NCBI RefSeq assembly: GCF_009498035.1
Contig: NZ_CP034550.1
Location: 7,812,001-7,876,000, forward strand
DNA from: Saccharothrix syringae
Lineage (GTDB): Bacteria > Actinomycetota > Actinomycetes > Mycobacteriales > Pseudonocardiaceae
Length of the DNA: 64,000 nucleotides
Direction of reading: 5' to 3'
This document shows positions 8,079 to 20,020 of this stretch, piece after piece. Within the stretch, counting starts at the first letter, position 1, and the number at the start of each line of letters is the position of its first letter. Under the pieces are notes generated by a model. It worked only from the letters and a program-made list of their open reading frames with translations. It did no database searches and was not told the origin of the DNA. A program made the translations under genes and the position numbers.

Positions 8079-11000
8079 AACCCCTCCGGCAGCGCTTCGG
8101 CGGCGTCGTCGAAGCGCCCCGGCAGGTCGCGCAGCACCCGCAGCAGGTCGTCGGCCAGCGCCCGGGCCTCCCCGGCGCCGAACAGCCCGGCCTGGTGGCC
8201 CAGCACGCCGTGCCAGCCGTCCTCCCCCGGCACCACGGTCAGCGTCACCGGGTGGTGGGTGCGCTCGCGGAACCGGGTCGCGGTGACGGTCAGGCCCGGT
8301 GCCGGTTCGCGCAGCCGCGCCGGGTCGACCGGGTAGTTCTCGAACACCACGAGGCTGTCGAACAGCCGTCGCCGCCCGGTCAGGCGCTCCAGGTCGGCCA
8401 GCCGGACGTGGTGGTGCTCCAGCAGGTCCTGCTGCCGCGCCTGGAGGTCGGCCAGGGCCTCGGCCACGGTGCCGGTGAACCGGGCGCGCACCGGCACGGT
8501 GTTGGCCAGCAGGCCGATGACCTCCTCCACGCCCGGGACCCCGGCACCGCGACCGGACACCATGGCGCCGAAGCACACCTCGCGCCGCCCGGACCGGGCC
8601 GCCAGCACCGCCGACCACGCGCCCTGCACCAGCGTGTTGGGCGTCAACCCGCGCCGGGCCGCGGCCCGGGTGAGGTCGGCGACCAGCGGGGCGCCGACGG
8701 TGAACAGCACCGGCTCCGCCGCGCCGATCACGACCGCCCGGTCGCCCACCAGGTAGTCGCCCTCGCCCACGCCGGCCAGCTCCGCGCCCCACCTCGCCAG
8801 GTCGGCCGCGGTGTCCCGCTCGGCCAGCCGGCGCGCGTGGGGGGCGAACGGCACGGGCTCGGGCAGCGGCGGCCCGCCGTGCACGCGCCGCGCGTAGAGC
8901 GCGAACAGCTCGGTCAGGATGCGCGGCGCCGACCAGCCGTCCGACAGCACGTGGTGGCTGGTCAGCACGACCACGTGCCGGTCGGGGCCGGTGCGCAGCG
9001 CGGTGAGCCGGACCGGCGGGCCGGCGGCCAGGTCGAACGGCTCGGCCAGGTCCGCGTCCAGGGCCCGCTCCGGGTCGGGCGCGTCGAGCACGCGGAACCC
9101 CGGGCGCGGGTCGACCGGCACGAGCTGCACGCCCGAGCCGGGCGGGAACACCGCGCCGAGGTTGGGGTGGCGGCGCAGCAGGTCGTCGCCCGCGGCGCGC
9201 AGGGCGTCGACGTCGAGCGCGCCGGACAGCGTGAACGCCGCCTGCACGGTGTAGGGGTCGTCGGGCCCGGCGTACCGCAGCACGACCTCCTGCAACGGGG
9301 TCAGCGGCAGCACGTCGGCGGCGCCGTCGAAGGCGGCGACCTCGCGGGCGAGCCGGACCAGCTCGTCGCGCAGGTGCCCGGCCAGCGCCTCCACCTCGGC
9401 CGGCGCGAACAGGGCCGCGGGCCAGGTGAACCGGACGCCCAGCACCTCGTCCCGGGCCAGCGCGTTGACCACCAGCGCGTGCGGCAGCGGCAGGTCGTCG
9501 GAGCCGCCCGAGCCGAGCGGGTCGGCGTCCGGCGGCACCTGCCACGGCGTCTCCACCGCGGGCGGTGCCGGGAAGCGGCCGAGGTAGTTCCAGCTGATCC
9601 ACGGCTGCCGCGCCGGGGCCTCGGCACCGAGGATGCCGTGGCCCAGGCCGTCGCCGGCCGCCTCCAGCTGCTGCTTGACCGCCTCCAGCGCGCCGTCGTC
9701 GGGCACGACCACGCGCGCGGGGTGCACGGCGGTGAACCAGCCGACCGTCTGGGACAGGTCGACCGGGCCCGAGCGGTCGGGCTCGTGGCCGGGGCGGCCG
9801 TGGCCCTCCAGGGCGACCAGGAGGTCCGGCGCGGTGCCGCGCCACGCGCCGACCGCGCGGGCGAGCGCGGTGAGCAGGACGGTGTCCGGGGTGGTGCGGT
9901 GGGCGGCGGGCAGGGTGGTGAGCACGGCCCGCGTGGTGGCGGGGTCCAGCTCGACCACGTGGTGCACGGCCGTGGCCGCGGTGTCGCGGGCCGGGTCGAG
10001 CGGGGTGTCCGACAGCGGCACGTCCGGCGCGGCGGCGACCCACTCCCAGTGCGGCAGCTCGGCGCGGCGGTGCGGCACGGCCTCGCGCAGCGCCCGCGCC
10101 CAGCCCAGGAAGGAGCGGCCGTGGCGGACGAGCGCGCCGCCGGTCTCGTGGACGTGGGCGATGTCGTCCAACAGGACCCGCCACGACACCGCGTCGACCA
10201 GGACGTGGTGCGCGACCAGGACGAGCCGGCCGGGCCTCGGGCCGGCGTCCACCCACACCGCGCGCAGCAGCGGCCCGGTGCGCAGGTCCATGGCGGCGCG
10301 GGCGGCGGCGACGTGCTCGTCCACCACCGCGCGCGGGTCGCCGTCGGCCACCGCGGTGGTGAGCACGTCGGCGCCCGTCACCGCGCCCTCGGCGGGGATG
10401 CGCAGGACCGGTTCGCCGTCGCCGTCGGCCAGGTGGGCGCGCAGCACGTCGTGCCGGGCCAGGACGGCGTCGAACACCGCCCGCCACCGCGCGGCGTCAC
10501 CACCGGCCGGCACGCAGACCTCCACCCACTGGCAGAAGCCGTCCGCCGCGCCGCGGCGCAGCAGGTCCCGCATGACCGGGGTGAGCGGCGCGTCGCCGAC
10601 CGCGGGCGCCTCGTCCACCGGCCCGCCGGCACCGCAGCGCGCGGCGATCCCGGCGACCGTGCCGCCCTCGAACACGTCGCGCGCGGTCAGGCCCAAGCCC
10701 TCGCGCCGGGCCCGCGACACCACCCGCAGCGACACGATGCTGTCGCCGCCGACCTCCAGGAACGCGTCGTCGAGGTTGACGTGCTCGCCCAGCACCTCGC
10801 GGAACACCGCCAGCAGCACGGCCTCCGCGCGGGTGGCGGGCTCGCGGGCGGCGGTGGCGCGGGCCTCGGGCGCGGGCAGGGCGGCGCGGTCCAGCTTGCC
10901 GCTGGGCCCCAGCGGCAGGTGGTCCAGCGCCACGAACGCGGTCGGCACCATGTGGTCGGGCAGCTCCGCGGCCAGGTGCTCGCGCAACCCCTCCGGCGAC

Positions 11001-14000
11001 GGCCGCGCGCCGTCGGTGGGCACGACGTAGCCGACGAGCCTGCGGTCGCCGGGCCGGTCCTCGCGCACGATCACCGCGCACGCCCGCACGTCGGGGTGCC
11101 GGGTCAGCACGGTCTCGATCTCGGACAGCTCGATCCGGAAGCCGCGGACCTTGACCTGGTGGTCGGCGCGGCCCAGGAACACGATCTGCCCGTCGGGCCG
11201 CCAGCGGACCAGGTCGCCGGTGCGGTACATGCGCTCGCCGGCTGGGCCGAACGGGTCGGCCACGAACCGCTCCGCGGTCAGGCCCGGCCGGTTGAGGTAG
11301 CCGCGGGCCAGCTTCGGGCCGGCCAGGTACAGCTCGCCGGTGACGCCGACGCCGACCGGCTGGAGGCCGGCGTCGAGCACGTAGGCGCGCACCTCCGGGT
11401 CGGGCCGGCCGATCGGCAGCGGGCCCGGGTCGGCCGGGTCGTAGTGCCAGGTGACCGAGTTGATGGTGACCTCGGTGGGTCCGTAGGCGTTGAACAGCGC
11501 CCGGCGGTCGCCCCAGCGGCGGGCCAGCTCGGGGTCCAGGCGCTCGGCGCCCACGACGAAGAACACGTCCGGCGGCACGGTGCGGTCGTCGGGCATCGCG
11601 GCCAGGAACGACGGCAGCAGGTTCACCCCGGTCACCCGGTGCTCGGCGATGTAGTCCAGCAGCTCGTCGCCGGGCACGCGGACCTCCTCCGGCGCGATGA
11701 CGGAGGTGCCGCCGGACAGCAGCGGCAGCATGAACTGCCAGAACGCCACGTCGAAGCTGGTCGAGGCGAAGTGCAGGTAGCGCTCGCGCTCCCCGATGCC
11801 GACCACGTCCTCCTGGAGCGAGACCAGGCTGGGCACGCCCCGGTGCGGCACGCCGACGCCCTTGGGCCTGCCGGTGGTGCCGGAGGTGTAGATGACGTAG
11901 GCCAGCGAGTCCGCGGTGAGGTCGCGGCGGGCGTCGACCGGGTCGGCGTCCCACTCGGCCGGGCCCTCCGGCGCGGTGGGGTCGACCACCGGGACGGTCA
12001 CCGGCAGGTCGGGCACGCCGGTCGCGACCACGGCGGCCGGCGCGACGTCGTCGAGCATGAAGGCCAGCCGGTCCCGCGGGTAGTCCGGGTCCATCGGCAC
12101 GTACACCGCGCCCGCCTTGAGCACGCCGAACAGCGCCACCACCATCTCCACGTCGCGGCCCAGCAGCACCGCGACCGGGTCCTGGGGCCGCACGCCGCGG
12201 TGGAGCAGGGCGTTGGCCAGGCGGTTGGCCCGGCGGTCCAGCTCGGCGTAGCCCAGGGAGCGGTCGCGGCAGACCACGGCCTCGGCGTCGGGGGTGCGGC
12301 GGACCCACTCGCCGAACTCGTCCAGGCAGCCGCCGCGCGGCCGGGTGGGCGCCGGCCCGGTGCCCAGGGCCAGCAGGGCGTTCCGCTCGTCGTCGTCGAG
12401 CGCCCGCAGCCGGGCCACGGGCCGGTCGGGGTCGTCGACCAGCTCGTGCAGCAGGGTGCGCAGCCAGCGGCCGTAGGCGCGCACGGTCGCCTCGTCGAAG
12501 GCGTGCGGCTGGTAGCCGAGGCCGATGACGAACTCGTCCTCGGGGATCACGATGACGGTGAGCGGGTAGTGCGTGGCGTCGGTGATGTCGACGCCGACCA
12601 GGTCCAGGCCCGGGGCGAGGGTGGTGCGGCGGCGGCTGGAGAGCGGGAAGTTCTCCATCACCAGCATGGTGTCGAACAGCTCGCCCGCGCCGACCGCGCG
12701 CTGGATGTCGGGCAGGCCGACGTGGTGGTGGTCGGTGAGCGCCACGGCGTCGGCGTGGACCCGGTCGAGCAGGTCGGCGGCGGTGTCGGCGAGCGCGTAC
12801 CGGACCCGGACCGGGATGGTGTTGCCCAGCTGGCCGATCATCGACTCCACGCCGTCGACCTCGGCGGGCCGGCCGGAGACCGGGCAGCCGAACACCACGT
12901 CGCGCCGACCGGTGAGCCGGCCCAGCAGCAGGCCCCAGGCGGTCTGGAGCACGGTGGTGGGCGTGATGCCGCGGTCGCGGGCGAACGCGCGCAGCCGCTC
13001 GCTGAACTCCGCGCCGAGGCCGACCGCCACCCGTTCCGGGCGGTCCACGGTGGACACGGCACCGGCCGGGGCGAGGTGGGTGCCCTCGACGCCGGCCAGG
13101 GCGTCGCGCCAGGCGTCGAGCGCGGCGCCGGGGTCGCGCTCGGCGAGCAGGCGGTGGTACTCCGCCGGCGACGGCGCGACGGGCGCGGCCGGGCCGCCGC
13201 CCAGCTCGGCGTAGGTGGCCAGCAGGGTGCGGCCGACCAGGGGCATGGACCAGCCGTCGAGCAGGGCGTGGTGGTTGGTGATGACCAGGCGGTGCTCGTC
13301 GGGACCGAGGGTGCAGAGCAGGAAGCGGATCAGCGGCGGCCTGGTCGGGGAGAACGGGCGCGCCAGCTCGGCGCGGCAGTGCGCGGCCAGCTCGTCCTCG
13401 TCGGCCGGCGTGACGTGCCGCCAGTCCAGGTGCACGTCGGCGGGCACGACCTGGACGACGTCGCCGGCGGCCGTGGTGTGCAGGTGGACGCGCAGCGCGG
13501 GGTGGCGGCGCAGCAGCTCGGCGGTCGCCGCGCGCATCCGCTCCGGGTCGAGCGCGCCGCGCAGCGCGGTCACGGCCTGCACCACGTAGACGTCGGTGTC
13601 CTGCTCGCCGCGCACCATGGTGTGGAAGGCCAGGCCGACCTGGAGCGGGGTGGCGGGCAGCACGTCGGCCACCCGGCCGGCGCGCTCCAGCGCGTCGATG
13701 GCGTCCTGGTCGAGGTCGACCAGCGGCAGGTCGGACGGGGTGAGGCCGCCGCCGTCGGGTCCGATGCGCGCCGCGTGCGCGGCCAGCGCCTCCAGCGCCT
13801 CGCCCCAGGCGCGCTGGAGGTCGGCCACCACCGGGGGCGGCAGCACCTCGCGGGCGGCGGTCCACTCCACGGCCAGGCGCGGCTCGCCGTCCTCGCGCAC
13901 GAAGCAGTTGAGCGCCAGCAGCTGCTCCAGGGCCTTGGCGGGCGGTTCGGCGACCGCGAACGCGTCGCCCCCGGGCAGCCGCCAGCCGGTGCCGGGCAGC

Positions 14001-17000
14001 GGCGCGAACCGGCCCAGGTAGTTCAGCAGCACGTCCGGCGGCGGTGCCGACAGCTCCGCGCGGCCCACCGGGTCGAGGTGGCGCAGCACGCCGTAGCCGA
14101 CGCCGTGGTCGGGCGTGGACCGCTTGGCCTCCTTGGCGGCGCGCAGCAGGCGGTCGAGGTCGTCGCCCGCGGCGGGCACGCGCACCGGGTACTCGGTGGT
14201 GAACCAGCCGACCGCCCGGGACAGGTCGAGGCCCGGGTGCTCGCGGCCGTGGCCCTCCACGGTGACCGCGACGTCGCCGCGCACGCCGTGCCGGCGCAGC
14301 GCCAGCACGAGCGCGGCCAGCAGCACCTCGTCCGGGCTCGCCCGGTAGGCGGCGGGCAGGGTGGTGAGCACCGCGGCGGTCACCTCGGGCGAGGCGGTCG
14401 TGGTGGTGCGGTCGGCGGTGGCCACCACGTCCACCGCGGGGTCCAGCGGGCGGGCGCCGAGGCGGGCGGTGTCGAGCGCGCGCCGCCAGTGCGCCAGCTC
14501 GCCGCGCCGGGCGCCGCTCCCGGCCTGCCCGGCCAGCAGCAGCGCGTGCCGCCGCCACGAGGCGCCGACCGGGGCGAGCGCGGCACCGGCGCAGGCGGCG
14601 TGCAGGTCCGGCAGCAGGACGCGCCACGACACGCCGTCCACGACGAGGTGGTGCAGCACCACCACGAGCCGGTCCGGTTCGCCGGCCGGGGTGCGCACCA
14701 GCGCCACCCGCACCAGCTCGCCCGCCCGCGGGTCCAGCGACGCGACCAGCTCCCCGGCCACCGCGGCGACGTCGCCGGAGGTCTCGCGCACGTCCGGGAC
14801 CACCGCGCCGCGCGGGCGCACGACCAGCCCGCCGTCGAGCACCACCAGCCGCAGGGCGTCGTGGTGGTCGAGCACGGTGCGCACACCGCGCACCAGGTCT
14901 TCCAGCGCCAGGTCGTCGTCGACGCGCAACGCGGTCCACTGCGCGTACCCGGCCACGGCGGCGGGGTCGGGGTTCGGGTCGAGCAGGGCGCGCACGATCG
15001 GCGGCGCGGGCACCGGCCCGGTCGGCTCGTCGACCGGCTCGGCCGCGGCGGTGGTCTCGCGGGCCGCCGCGGCCAGGGCGGCCAGGGTGCGGCGGGCCAG
15101 CAGGTCGCGCGGCCGCAGGTCCAGGCCGTGGGCGCGCAGCCGGCTGCTGACGCTGATCGCGCTGATGCTGTCGCCGCCCAGGGCGAAGAAGTCGTCGTCG
15201 ACGCCGACGTGCTCCGCACCGGTCACCTCGGCGACGACCGCGCACAGCAGCCGCTCCCGCCCGGTGGCCGGGGCGCGGCCGCCGCCGGTGGCGCGGGGCT
15301 CGGGCAGCGCGGCCCGGTCCAGCTTGCCGTTGACGGTGACCGGCAGCGCGTCGAGCACCACCACGACCGAGGGCACGAGGTGGTCGGGCACCCGGCCGGC
15401 CAGCTCCTCGCGCACCGCCTCGGGCGTCAGCGCCACGCCGGCGGCGGGCACCACGTAACCGACCAGCCGGGCGGTGCCGGTGCCGGTGCGCACGGCGGCG
15501 GCCGCCGCGACGACCCCGGTCACCGCGCCCAGCGCGGCCTCGACCTCGCCCACCTCGACCCGGTGGCCGCGGACCTTCACCTGGCCGTCGCGCCTGCCCA
15601 GGTAGGCCAGGCCGCGGTCGGTCCAGCGGACCAGGTCGCCGGTGCGGTACATGCGCTCGCCCGGCCCGCCGAACGGGTCGGCGACGAACCGCTCCGCGGT
15701 CAGGTCGGGCCGGTCGAGGTAGCCGCGGGCCAGGCGCGGCCCGGCCAGGTACAGCTCGCCGGCCACGCCGGGCGGCACCGGGCGCAGCGCGTTGTCCAGC
15801 ACGTAGGCGCGGGTGCCGGGCAGCGGGGTGCCGATGGTGGGCTCGTCGCCCTCCAGGGTCGCGCCGGTGGCGTCGACGGCGGCTTCGGTGGGGCCGTACA
15901 TGTTGCGCGCGGCCACGCCGGAGGCCACGACGCGCCGCCACAGCGCGGGCGGGGTGGCCTCGCCGCCCAGGACGAGCAGCACCGGCCGGTGGTCGCCGTG
16001 CAGCAGGCCGCCGTCGACGAGCGGCGCGGCCATCGACGGGGTGGTGTCCACGACGTCGATCCGGTCGCGGGCGTAGGCGGCCAGCAGCGCGTCGGCGTCA
16101 CGCGCCAGGTCGGCGCCGTAGAGGTGCAGCTCGTGCCCGCACAGCAGCCACAGGAGCTGGTCCAGCGCGGAGTCGAAGGCGAACGAGTAGGTGTGCGCCA
16201 CGCGCAGCCGCCGGCCCGCCGCCTCCCGCGCCCGCGCGACGGTGGTCGAGCGGTGGTGGTGCACCAGCGCGGTCAGGCCGCCCAGGCGGCCCAGCACGCC
16301 CTTGGGCCTGCCGGTCGAGCCGGAGGTGTGGATGACGTAGGCCAGGCGGTCCGGGTGCCGGTCCACACCGGACAGCGGCTCGCCGCTCAAGGCGGCCACC
16401 TCGGCGCGCACGGCCGGGTCGTCCAGGAGTGTCGCGTGTGGACTGATGTCGGCGGTCTCGGCGACCGCGAGGACGAGCTTCGCGCCCGCGTCGGCGACCA
16501 GCCCGCGCAGCCGCTCGGCTGGGTGCTCGACGTCGAGCGGCAGGAAGGCCGCGCCCGCGTCCAGCACCGCGAGCAGCGCCACCACCAGGTCGGTCGAGCG
16601 GGGCAGCGCGAGCGCCACCACGTCGTCCGGTCCGACGCCACGCGCCCGCAGCGCGCGGGCCAGGCGGTGCACCCGCCCGGCCAGCTCACCCGACGTGAGC
16701 CGGTCGTCCCCGCACACCAGGGCGACGGCGCCCGGGTCCAGGTCGTCCAGCAGCGACACCACGTCCCGCGGCGTGCCGGGCGGGGCGGCGGGCGACCACC
16801 GCGCGAGCAGCCGGTCCCGGTCGGCGGGCTCGACCAGGTCCACCCGGCCGACCGGCGGCGCGTCGGGCCCGGTGAGGTCGGCGAGCAGCCGGCGCAGCGC
16901 GGTCAGCTTGCCCTCGACGCCGGCCCGGTCGTGGGTGCGGGCGTCGACCTCGAAGCCCAGCAGCAGGCCGCCGTCGTGCGTGGGCAGCACGCTCAGGCCC

Positions 17001-18196
17001 ATGTCCTCGGGCGGCCCGCCCGCCACGTTGCGCATCACGCCGGTCGCGCCGGCGAAGTCGAGGGCCAGGTCGAACGCCTTGAGGTTGATGCCCCGGCCGT
17101 GCAGCAGGGCGCCCGCGCCCGGCACGGCCAGGTCGCGCGGCAGGTCCTCGCCCCGGTAGCGCTGGTGGGCGCGCATCCCGCGCATCACCCCGGCCACCCG
17201 CCGGGCCAGCTCGCCCAGCCGGTCGTCGCCGCGCACCGCCACCCGCAGCGGCAGCACGTTGACCGCCATCGCGGGCGTGCGCAGGCCCACGCCCGTGCGG
17301 CACATCAGCGGCAGCGCGAAGACCACCTCGGTGCGCCCGAGCACCCGGTGCAGGAACGCGGCGTAGACCGCGATGAGCGCCTCGCCCCAGGTGACCCCGT
17401 CCCGCTCGGCCGCGGCGCGCAGCCGCGCCACCTCCTCGGCCGGCACGACGGCGCGGGCGGTCAGCGTCCGCTCCCCCGGCGCGTCGACCACCGGGGCGGC
17501 GGCGGGGTCGTCGAGGTCGGGCAGCGGCGTGAACCGGTCCACCCAGTAGCGGCGGTCCTCCTCGGCGCGCCCGCTCGCCCGGTACGCCAGGTCGGCCGCG
17601 ACCAGGTCGGCGAACCGGCCGAACGTCGACGGCGGCGGCTCGGCGCCCGCGACCAGGGCGGTGTAGCGGGCGGCGGTGCGGCGGGCCAGCATCGCCGCGG
17701 TGTAGCCGTCGAAGACCAGGTGGTGCCCGAGCTGGGTGTACCAGACCTCCCGGTCGGACAGGCGGATCACCGTGCACGAGAACAGGTCCCGGTCGACCAT
17801 GCCCCGGCACGCTTCCGCCACGCGCTCCCGCTCGGCCGCCACGAACGCGTGCGCGGCGGCCTCGGGGTCGGCCTCGCCGCCCAGGTCCACCACGCGCGGC
17901 AGCGGCACCGGCTCGGCGGAGACGACCTGGCGCGGCCCGTCCGGGGTGTCGAACACGCGCAGCCGCAGCGTCTCGGCCTCCTCGGCGGTGGCGCGGACCG
18001 CCTCGGCGAGCAGCCCGGTGTCCACCGGCTCCCCGCCGCGCACCTCCACCACGTCGCCGACCACGTAGTAGGGCGAGTCCGGTTCCAGCCGCTGCGCGTG
18101 CCAGATGCCCAGTTGGGCGCCGGTCAGGGCGAGGACCGGGGTGGCGGCGTCCGGCGCGGGCCGGGCGGGCGCGGTGGTCGGCGCGACGGGGTTCAA
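8075..18196 (-). CDS. Siderophore nonribosomal peptide synthetase, C-A-T-E-C-A-T-E-C
   Basis: Protein of 3373 residues from a TTG at 18196 with AGGAG six bases upstream. Domains: C1 about 20-460 (HHLVFDG near 159); A1 480-965 ([33 protein letters not shown]); T1 975-1045 (LGGDSIS); E1 1070-1490 ([25 protein letters not shown]); C2 1500-1940 (HHALLDGWS); A2 1960-2440 ([28 protein letters not shown]); T2 2450-2520 (VGGDSIV); E2 2530-2950 ([18 protein letters not shown]); C3 2960-3370 (HHVLSDGWS). It should accept dihydroxybenzoyl from the stand-alone carrier protein and add two amino acids, both epimerised to D. The protein ends with an apparently active condensation domain and has no thioesterase, reductase or further carrier domain. 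No MbtH-like gene is nearby. By hand alignment the A1 pocket is rich in Asp, suggesting a basic amino acid; A2 is unassigned. Confidence 0.95.
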   Translation of the reverse strand: MNPVAPTTAPARPAPDAATPVLALTGAQLGIWHAQRLEPDSPYYVVGDVVEVRGGEPVDTGLLAEAVRATAEEAETLRLRVFDTPDGPRQVVSAEPVPLPRVVDLGGEADPEAAAHAFVAAERERVAEACRGMVDRDLFSCTVIRLSDREVWYTQLGHHLVFDGYTAAMLARRTAARYTALVAGAEPPPSTFGRFADLVAADLAYRASGRAEEDRRYWVDRFTPLPDLDDPAAAPVVDAPGERTLTARAVVPAEEVARLRAAAERDGVTWGEALIAVYAAFLHRVLGRTEVVFALPLMCRTGVGLRTPAMAVNVLPLRVAVRGDDRLGELARRVAGVMRGMRAHQRYRGEDLPRDLAVPGAGALLHGRGINLKAFDLALDFAGATGVMRNVAGGPPEDMGLSVLPTHDGGLLLGFEVDARTHDRAGVEGKLTALRRLLADLTGPDAPPVGRVDLVEPADRDRLLARWSPAAPPGTPRDVVSLLDDLDPGAVALVCGDDRLTSGELAGRVHRLARALRARGVGPDDVVALALPRSTDLVVALLAVLDAGAAFLPLDVEHPAERLRGLVADAGAKLVLAVAETADISPHATLLDDPAVRAEVAALSGEPLSGVDRHPDRLAYVIHTSGSTGRPKGVLGRLGGLTALVHHHRSTTVARAREAAGRRLRVAHTYSFAFDSALDQLLWLLCGHELHLYGADLARDADALLAAYARDRIDVVDTTPSMAAPLVDGGLLHGDHRPVLLVLGGEATPPALWRRVVASGVAARNMYGPTEAAVDATGATLEGDEPTIGTPLPGTRAYVLDNALRPVPPGVAGELYLAGPRLARGYLDRPDLTAERFVADPFGGPGERMYRTGDLVRWTDRGLAYLGRRDGQVKVRGHRVEVGEVEAALGAVTGVVAAAAAVRTGTGTARLVGYVVPAAGVALTPEAVREELAGRVPDHLVPSVVVVLDALPVTVNGKLDRAALPEPRATGGGRAPATGRERLLCAVVAEVTGAEHVGVDDDFFALGGDSISAISVSSRLRAHGLDLRPRDLLARRTLAALAAAARETTAAAEPVDEPTGPVPAPPIVRALLDPNPDPAAVAGYAQWTALRVDDDLALEDLVRGVRTVLDHHDALRLVVLDGGLVVRPRGAVVPDVRETSGDVAAVAGELVASLDPRAGELVRVALVRTPAGEPDRLVVVLHHLVVDGVSWRVLLPDLHAACAGAALAPVGASWRRHALLLAGQAGSGARRGELAHWRRALDTARLGARPLDPAVDVVATADRTTTTASPEVTAAVLTTLPAAYRASPDEVLLAALVLALRRHGVRGDVAVTVEGHGREHPGLDLSRAVGWFTTEYPVRVPAAGDDLDRLLRAAKEAKRSTPDHGVGYGVLRHLDPVGRAELSAPPPDVLLNYLGRFAPLPGTGWRLPGGDAFAVAEPPAKALEQLLALNCFVREDGEPRLAVEWTAAREVLPPPVVADLQRAWGEALEALAAHAARIGPDGGGLTPSDLPLVDLDQDAIDALERAGRVADVLPATPLQVGLAFHTMVRGEQDTDVYVVQAVTALRGALDPERMRAATAELLRRHPALRVHLHTTAAGDVVQVVPADVHLDWRHVTPADEDELAAHCRAELARPFSPTRPPLIRFLLCTLGPDEHRLVITNHHALLDGWSMPLVGRTLLATYAELGGGPAAPVAPSPAEYHRLLAERDPGAALDAWRDALAGVEGTHLAPAGAVSTVDRPERVAVGLGAEFSERLRAFARDRGITPTTVLQTAWGLLLGRLTGRRDVVFGCPVSGRPAEVDGVESMIGQLGNTIPVRVRYALADTAADLLDRVHADAVALTDHHHVGLPDIQRAVGAGELFDTMLVMENFPLSSRRRTTLAPGLDLVGVDITDATHYPLTVIVIPEDEFVIGLGYQPHAFDEATVRAYGRWLRTLLHELVDDPDRPVARLRALDDDERNALLALGTGPAPTRPRGGCLDEFGEWVRRTPDAEAVVCRDRSLGYAELDRRANRLANALLHRGVRPQDPVAVLLGRDVEMVVALFGVLKAGAVYVPMDPDYPRDRLAFMLDDVAPAAVVATGVPDLPVTVPVVDPTAPEGPAEWDADPVDARRDLTADSLAYVIYTSGTTGRPKGVGVPHRGVPSLVSLQEDVVGIGERERYLHFASTSFDVAFWQFMLPLLSGGTSVIAPEEVRVPGDELLDYIAEHRVTGVNLLPSFLAAMPDDRTVPPDVFFVVGAERLDPELARRWGDRRALFNAYGPTEVTINSVTWHYDPADPGPLPIGRPDPEVRAYVLDAGLQPVGVGVTGELYLAGPKLARGYLNRPGLTAERFVADPFGPAGERMYRTGDLVRWRPDGQIVFLGRADHQVKVRGFRIELSEIETVLTRHPDVRACAVIVREDRPGDRRLVGYVVPTDGARPSPEGLREHLAAELPDHMVPTAFVALDHLPLGPSGKLDRAALPAPEARATAAREPATRAEAVLLAVFREVLGEHVNLDDAFLEVGGDSIVSLRVVSRARREGLGLTARDVFEGGTVAGIAARCGAGGPVDEAPAVGDAPLTPVMRDLLRRGAADGFCQWVEVCVPAGGDAARWRAVFDAVLARHDVLRAHLADGDGEPVLRIPAEGAVTGADVLTTAVADGDPRAVVDEHVAAARAAMDLRTGPLLRAVWVDAGPRPGRLVLVAHHVLVDAVSWRVLLDDIAHVHETGGALVRHGRSFLGWARALREAVPHRRAELPHWEWVAAAPDVPLSDTPLDPARDTAATAVHHVVELDPATTRAVLTTLPAAHRTTPDTVLLTALARAVGAWRGTAPDLLVALEGHGRPGHEPDRSGPVDLSQTVGWFTAVHPARVVVPDDGALEAVKQQLEAAGDGLGHGILGAEAPARQPWISWNYLGRFPAPPAVETPWQVPPDADPLGSGGSDDLPLPHALVVNALARDEVLGVRFTWPAALFAPAEVEALAGHLRDELVRLAREVAAFDGAADVLPLTPLQEVVLRYAGPDDPYTVQAAFTLSGALDVDALRAAGDDLLRRHPNLGAVFPPGSGVQLVPVDPRPGFRVLDAPDPERALDADLAEPFDLAAGPPVRLTALRTGPDRHVVVLTSHHVLSDGWSAPRILTELFALYARRVHGGPPLPEPVPFAPHARRLAERDTAADLARWGAELAGVGEGDYLVGDRAVVIGAAEPVLFTVGAPLVADLTRAAARRGLTPNTLVQGAWSAVLAARSGRREVCFGAMVSGRGAGVPGVEEVIGLLANTVPVRARFTGTVAEALADLQARQQDLLEHHHVRLADLERLTGRRRLFDSLVVFENYPVDPARLREPAPGLTVTATRFRERTHHPVTLTVVPGEDGWHGVLGHQAGLFGAGEARALADDLLRVLRDLPGRFDDAAEALPEGL

Positions 18197-18224
18197 CTCG
18201 GTCTCCTGGTTCTACGGCGCGGTT

Positions 18225-19001
18225 CTACAGCGCGGGCACGACCATGGGCGTGCCGGTCACGGGGTCGGGCACGACGACGCTGGGCAGGTCGAAGACCTCC
18301 TTGAGCAGCGCGGCGTCCACCACCTCGCCCGGCGCGCCCTCGGCGACCACCCGCCCGTCCCTCATGGCGACGAGGTGGTCGGCGTAGCGGCACGCCTGGT
18401 TGATGTCGTGCAGCACGGCGATCACGGTGCGGCCCTCGTCGCGCAGCCGGGCCAGCAGGGACAGCAGCTGGTACTGGTGGGTGATGTCGAGGAACGAGGT
18501 GGGCTCGTCGAGCAGCAGGTGGGGCGTGTCCTGGGCGAGCACCAGCGCCACCCACACCCGCTGCCGCTGCCCGCCGGACAGCTGCTGCACGGGCCGGTCG
18601 GCCAGCTCCTCGACCCCGGCGAGCACCATCGCCTCGGTCACCGCGGCCTCATCCCGCTCCGACCACGTGGACAGCAGCGACTGGTGCGGGAAGCGGCCGC
18701 GGGCGACGAGCTGCCGCACCCGGATGTCCTCGGGCGCGACCGGGTCCTGCGGCAGGAAGCCCAGCACCCGGGCCAGCGCCCTGGTCGGGTACGCGCCGAC
18801 CTCGCGGTCGTCCAGCCGCACCTCCCCCTCGGCGGGGCGCAGCAGCCGCACGAGCGACCGCAGCAGCGTGGACTTGCCGCAGGCGTTGGGCCCGACGATG
18901 GCGGTGAAGGCGCGGTCGGGGATGTCGAGGCTCAGCCGCGTCGACACCACCCGGTCGCCGTAGCGCAGGGTCAGGTCCCTCGCGGTCAGGCGAGCGGTCA
19001 C
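18225..19001 (-). CDS. Ferric-siderophore ABC transporter ATP-binding protein (FepC/FhuC type)
   Basis: Protein of 258 residues. Walker A is GPNACGKST, a form typical of iron-siderophore importers; the signature is LSGGQRQR, Walker B LLLDEPTSFLD and the switch histidine is in VLHDINQACRYADH. The GTG start overlaps the stop of the permease gene as GTGA. With the two permeases and binding protein immediately upstream it makes a complete importer for the ferric siderophore made by this locus. The stop is 28 bases before the NRPS start, so import and synthesis genes appear to share one transcript. Confidence 0.95.
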   Translation of the reverse strand: MTARLTARDLTLRYGDRVVSTRLSLDIPDRAFTAIVGPNACGKSTLLRSLVRLLRPAEGEVRLDDREVGAYPTRALARVLGFLPQDPVAPEDIRVRQLVARGRFPHQSLLSTWSERDEAAVTEAMVLAGVEELADRPVQQLSGGQRQRVWVALVLAQDTPHLLLDEPTSFLDITHQYQLLSLLARLRDEGRTVIAVLHDINQACRYADHLVAMRDGRVVAEGAPGEVVDAALLKEVFDLPSVVVPDPVTGTPMVVPAL

Positions 19002-20020
19002 GTGCGCCGCACCTCCTTGATGAGCAGCCAGATCAGGTAGCAGCCGCCGATGGCGGTGCTGATGACGCCGACGGGCAGCGGCACGGGCGCCAGCAACACC
19101 TGCGCCAGCAGGTCGGCGCCCTGGAGCAGCACGGCGCCGGTGAGCGCGGCGGGCAGCAGCGGGATGCCGGGCGAGCGGGCCAGCCGGCGGCCGATCTGCG
19201 GCGCGGCCAGCGCGATGAACGCGATCGGACCGGCCACCGCGGTGACGGTCGCGGTGCAGCCGACGCCGATCAGCACCATCTGCAACCGCAGCCGCTCCAG
19301 GTGGACGCCGGTGGACGCGGCCACGGCGTCGCCCAGCGCCGCCTGGTGCACCGCGGACGACCGGGCGACCAGCAGCACGAGCAGCACCGCGATGATCGCG
19401 AACGGGATGCGCAGGTCGGCCCAGTCGACGCCGTTGAGGGAGCCCGCGCTCCACCCCACGGCGGCGATGGCCACCTCCAGCTCCGCGCGCAGCACGATCC
19501 ACGAGTTGACCGCGGTGAGGGTGGCGTTGACCGCGATGCCGATCACCACCAGCCGCAGCCCGGACAGCCCGCCGCCCAGCGACAGCAGGTAGACCGCGGC
19601 CGCCGCGACGACGCCGCCCACCACGGAGCCGAACGCCAGTTGCGCGGACGTGCCGGACAGCACGGTGATCGCGACCAGCGCGCCGGTGTAGGCGCCGGCG
19701 TCGAGGCCGATCACGTCCGGGCTGCCCATGGGGTTGCGGGTGAGGTTCTGGAAGATCGCGCCGGCCACGCCGAGCGCCGCGCCGAACACCAGGCCCGCCA
19801 GCACCCGGGGCAGCCGCCACTCGCGGATCACCACGTTGGACCCGCCGCGCGCGCCGCCCAGCGCCTCGAACACCTTGGCCGGGCTCGCCCAGGTCGCGCC
19901 GTAGCACAGCCCGAGCAGGCCCAGGCCCGCGACGGCCAGCGCCATGACGGCCACCAGCAGCAGCGTCCGGCGCTCCACGTTCGCCGAGAACCGCCCCCGG
20001 CGCAGGACCACGGCGCTCAC
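18998..20020 (-). CDS. Ferric-siderophore ABC transporter permease (FecCD/FepG type)
   Basis: Protein of 340 residues with about nine to ten membrane segments. Family signatures include REWRLPRVLAGLVFGAALG, GAIFQNLTRNPMGSPDVIG and AGPIAFIALAAPQIGRRL, the last being the cytoplasmic loop that contacts the ATPase. The GTG start overlaps the preceding permease stop (GTGA). It forms the second half of the heterodimeric membrane channel for siderophore uptake. The pairing and order (binding protein, permease, permease, ATPase) are standard for this importer class. Confidence 0.94.
   Translation of the reverse strand: MSAVVLRRGRFSANVERRTLLLVAVMALAVAGLGLLGLCYGATWASPAKVFEALGGARGGSNVVIREWRLPRVLAGLVFGAALGVAGAIFQNLTRNPMGSPDVIGLDAGAYTGALVAITVLSGTSAQLAFGSVVGGVVAAAAVYLLSLGGGLSGLRLVVIGIAVNATLTAVNSWIVLRAELEVAIAAVGWSAGSLNGVDWADLRIPFAIIAVLLVLLVARSSAVHQAALGDAVAASTGVHLERLRLQMVLIGVGCTATVTAVAGPIAFIALAAPQIGRRLARSPGIPLLPAALTGAVLLQGADLLAQVLLAPVPLPVGVISTAIGGCYLIWLLIKEVRRT

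Noticed and set aside
8195..18304. Plus-strand open frame of over 3300 codons opposite the NRPS
   Set aside because: It mirrors the NRPS codon periodicity. The minus strand has all NRPS core motifs, while the plus product has none.
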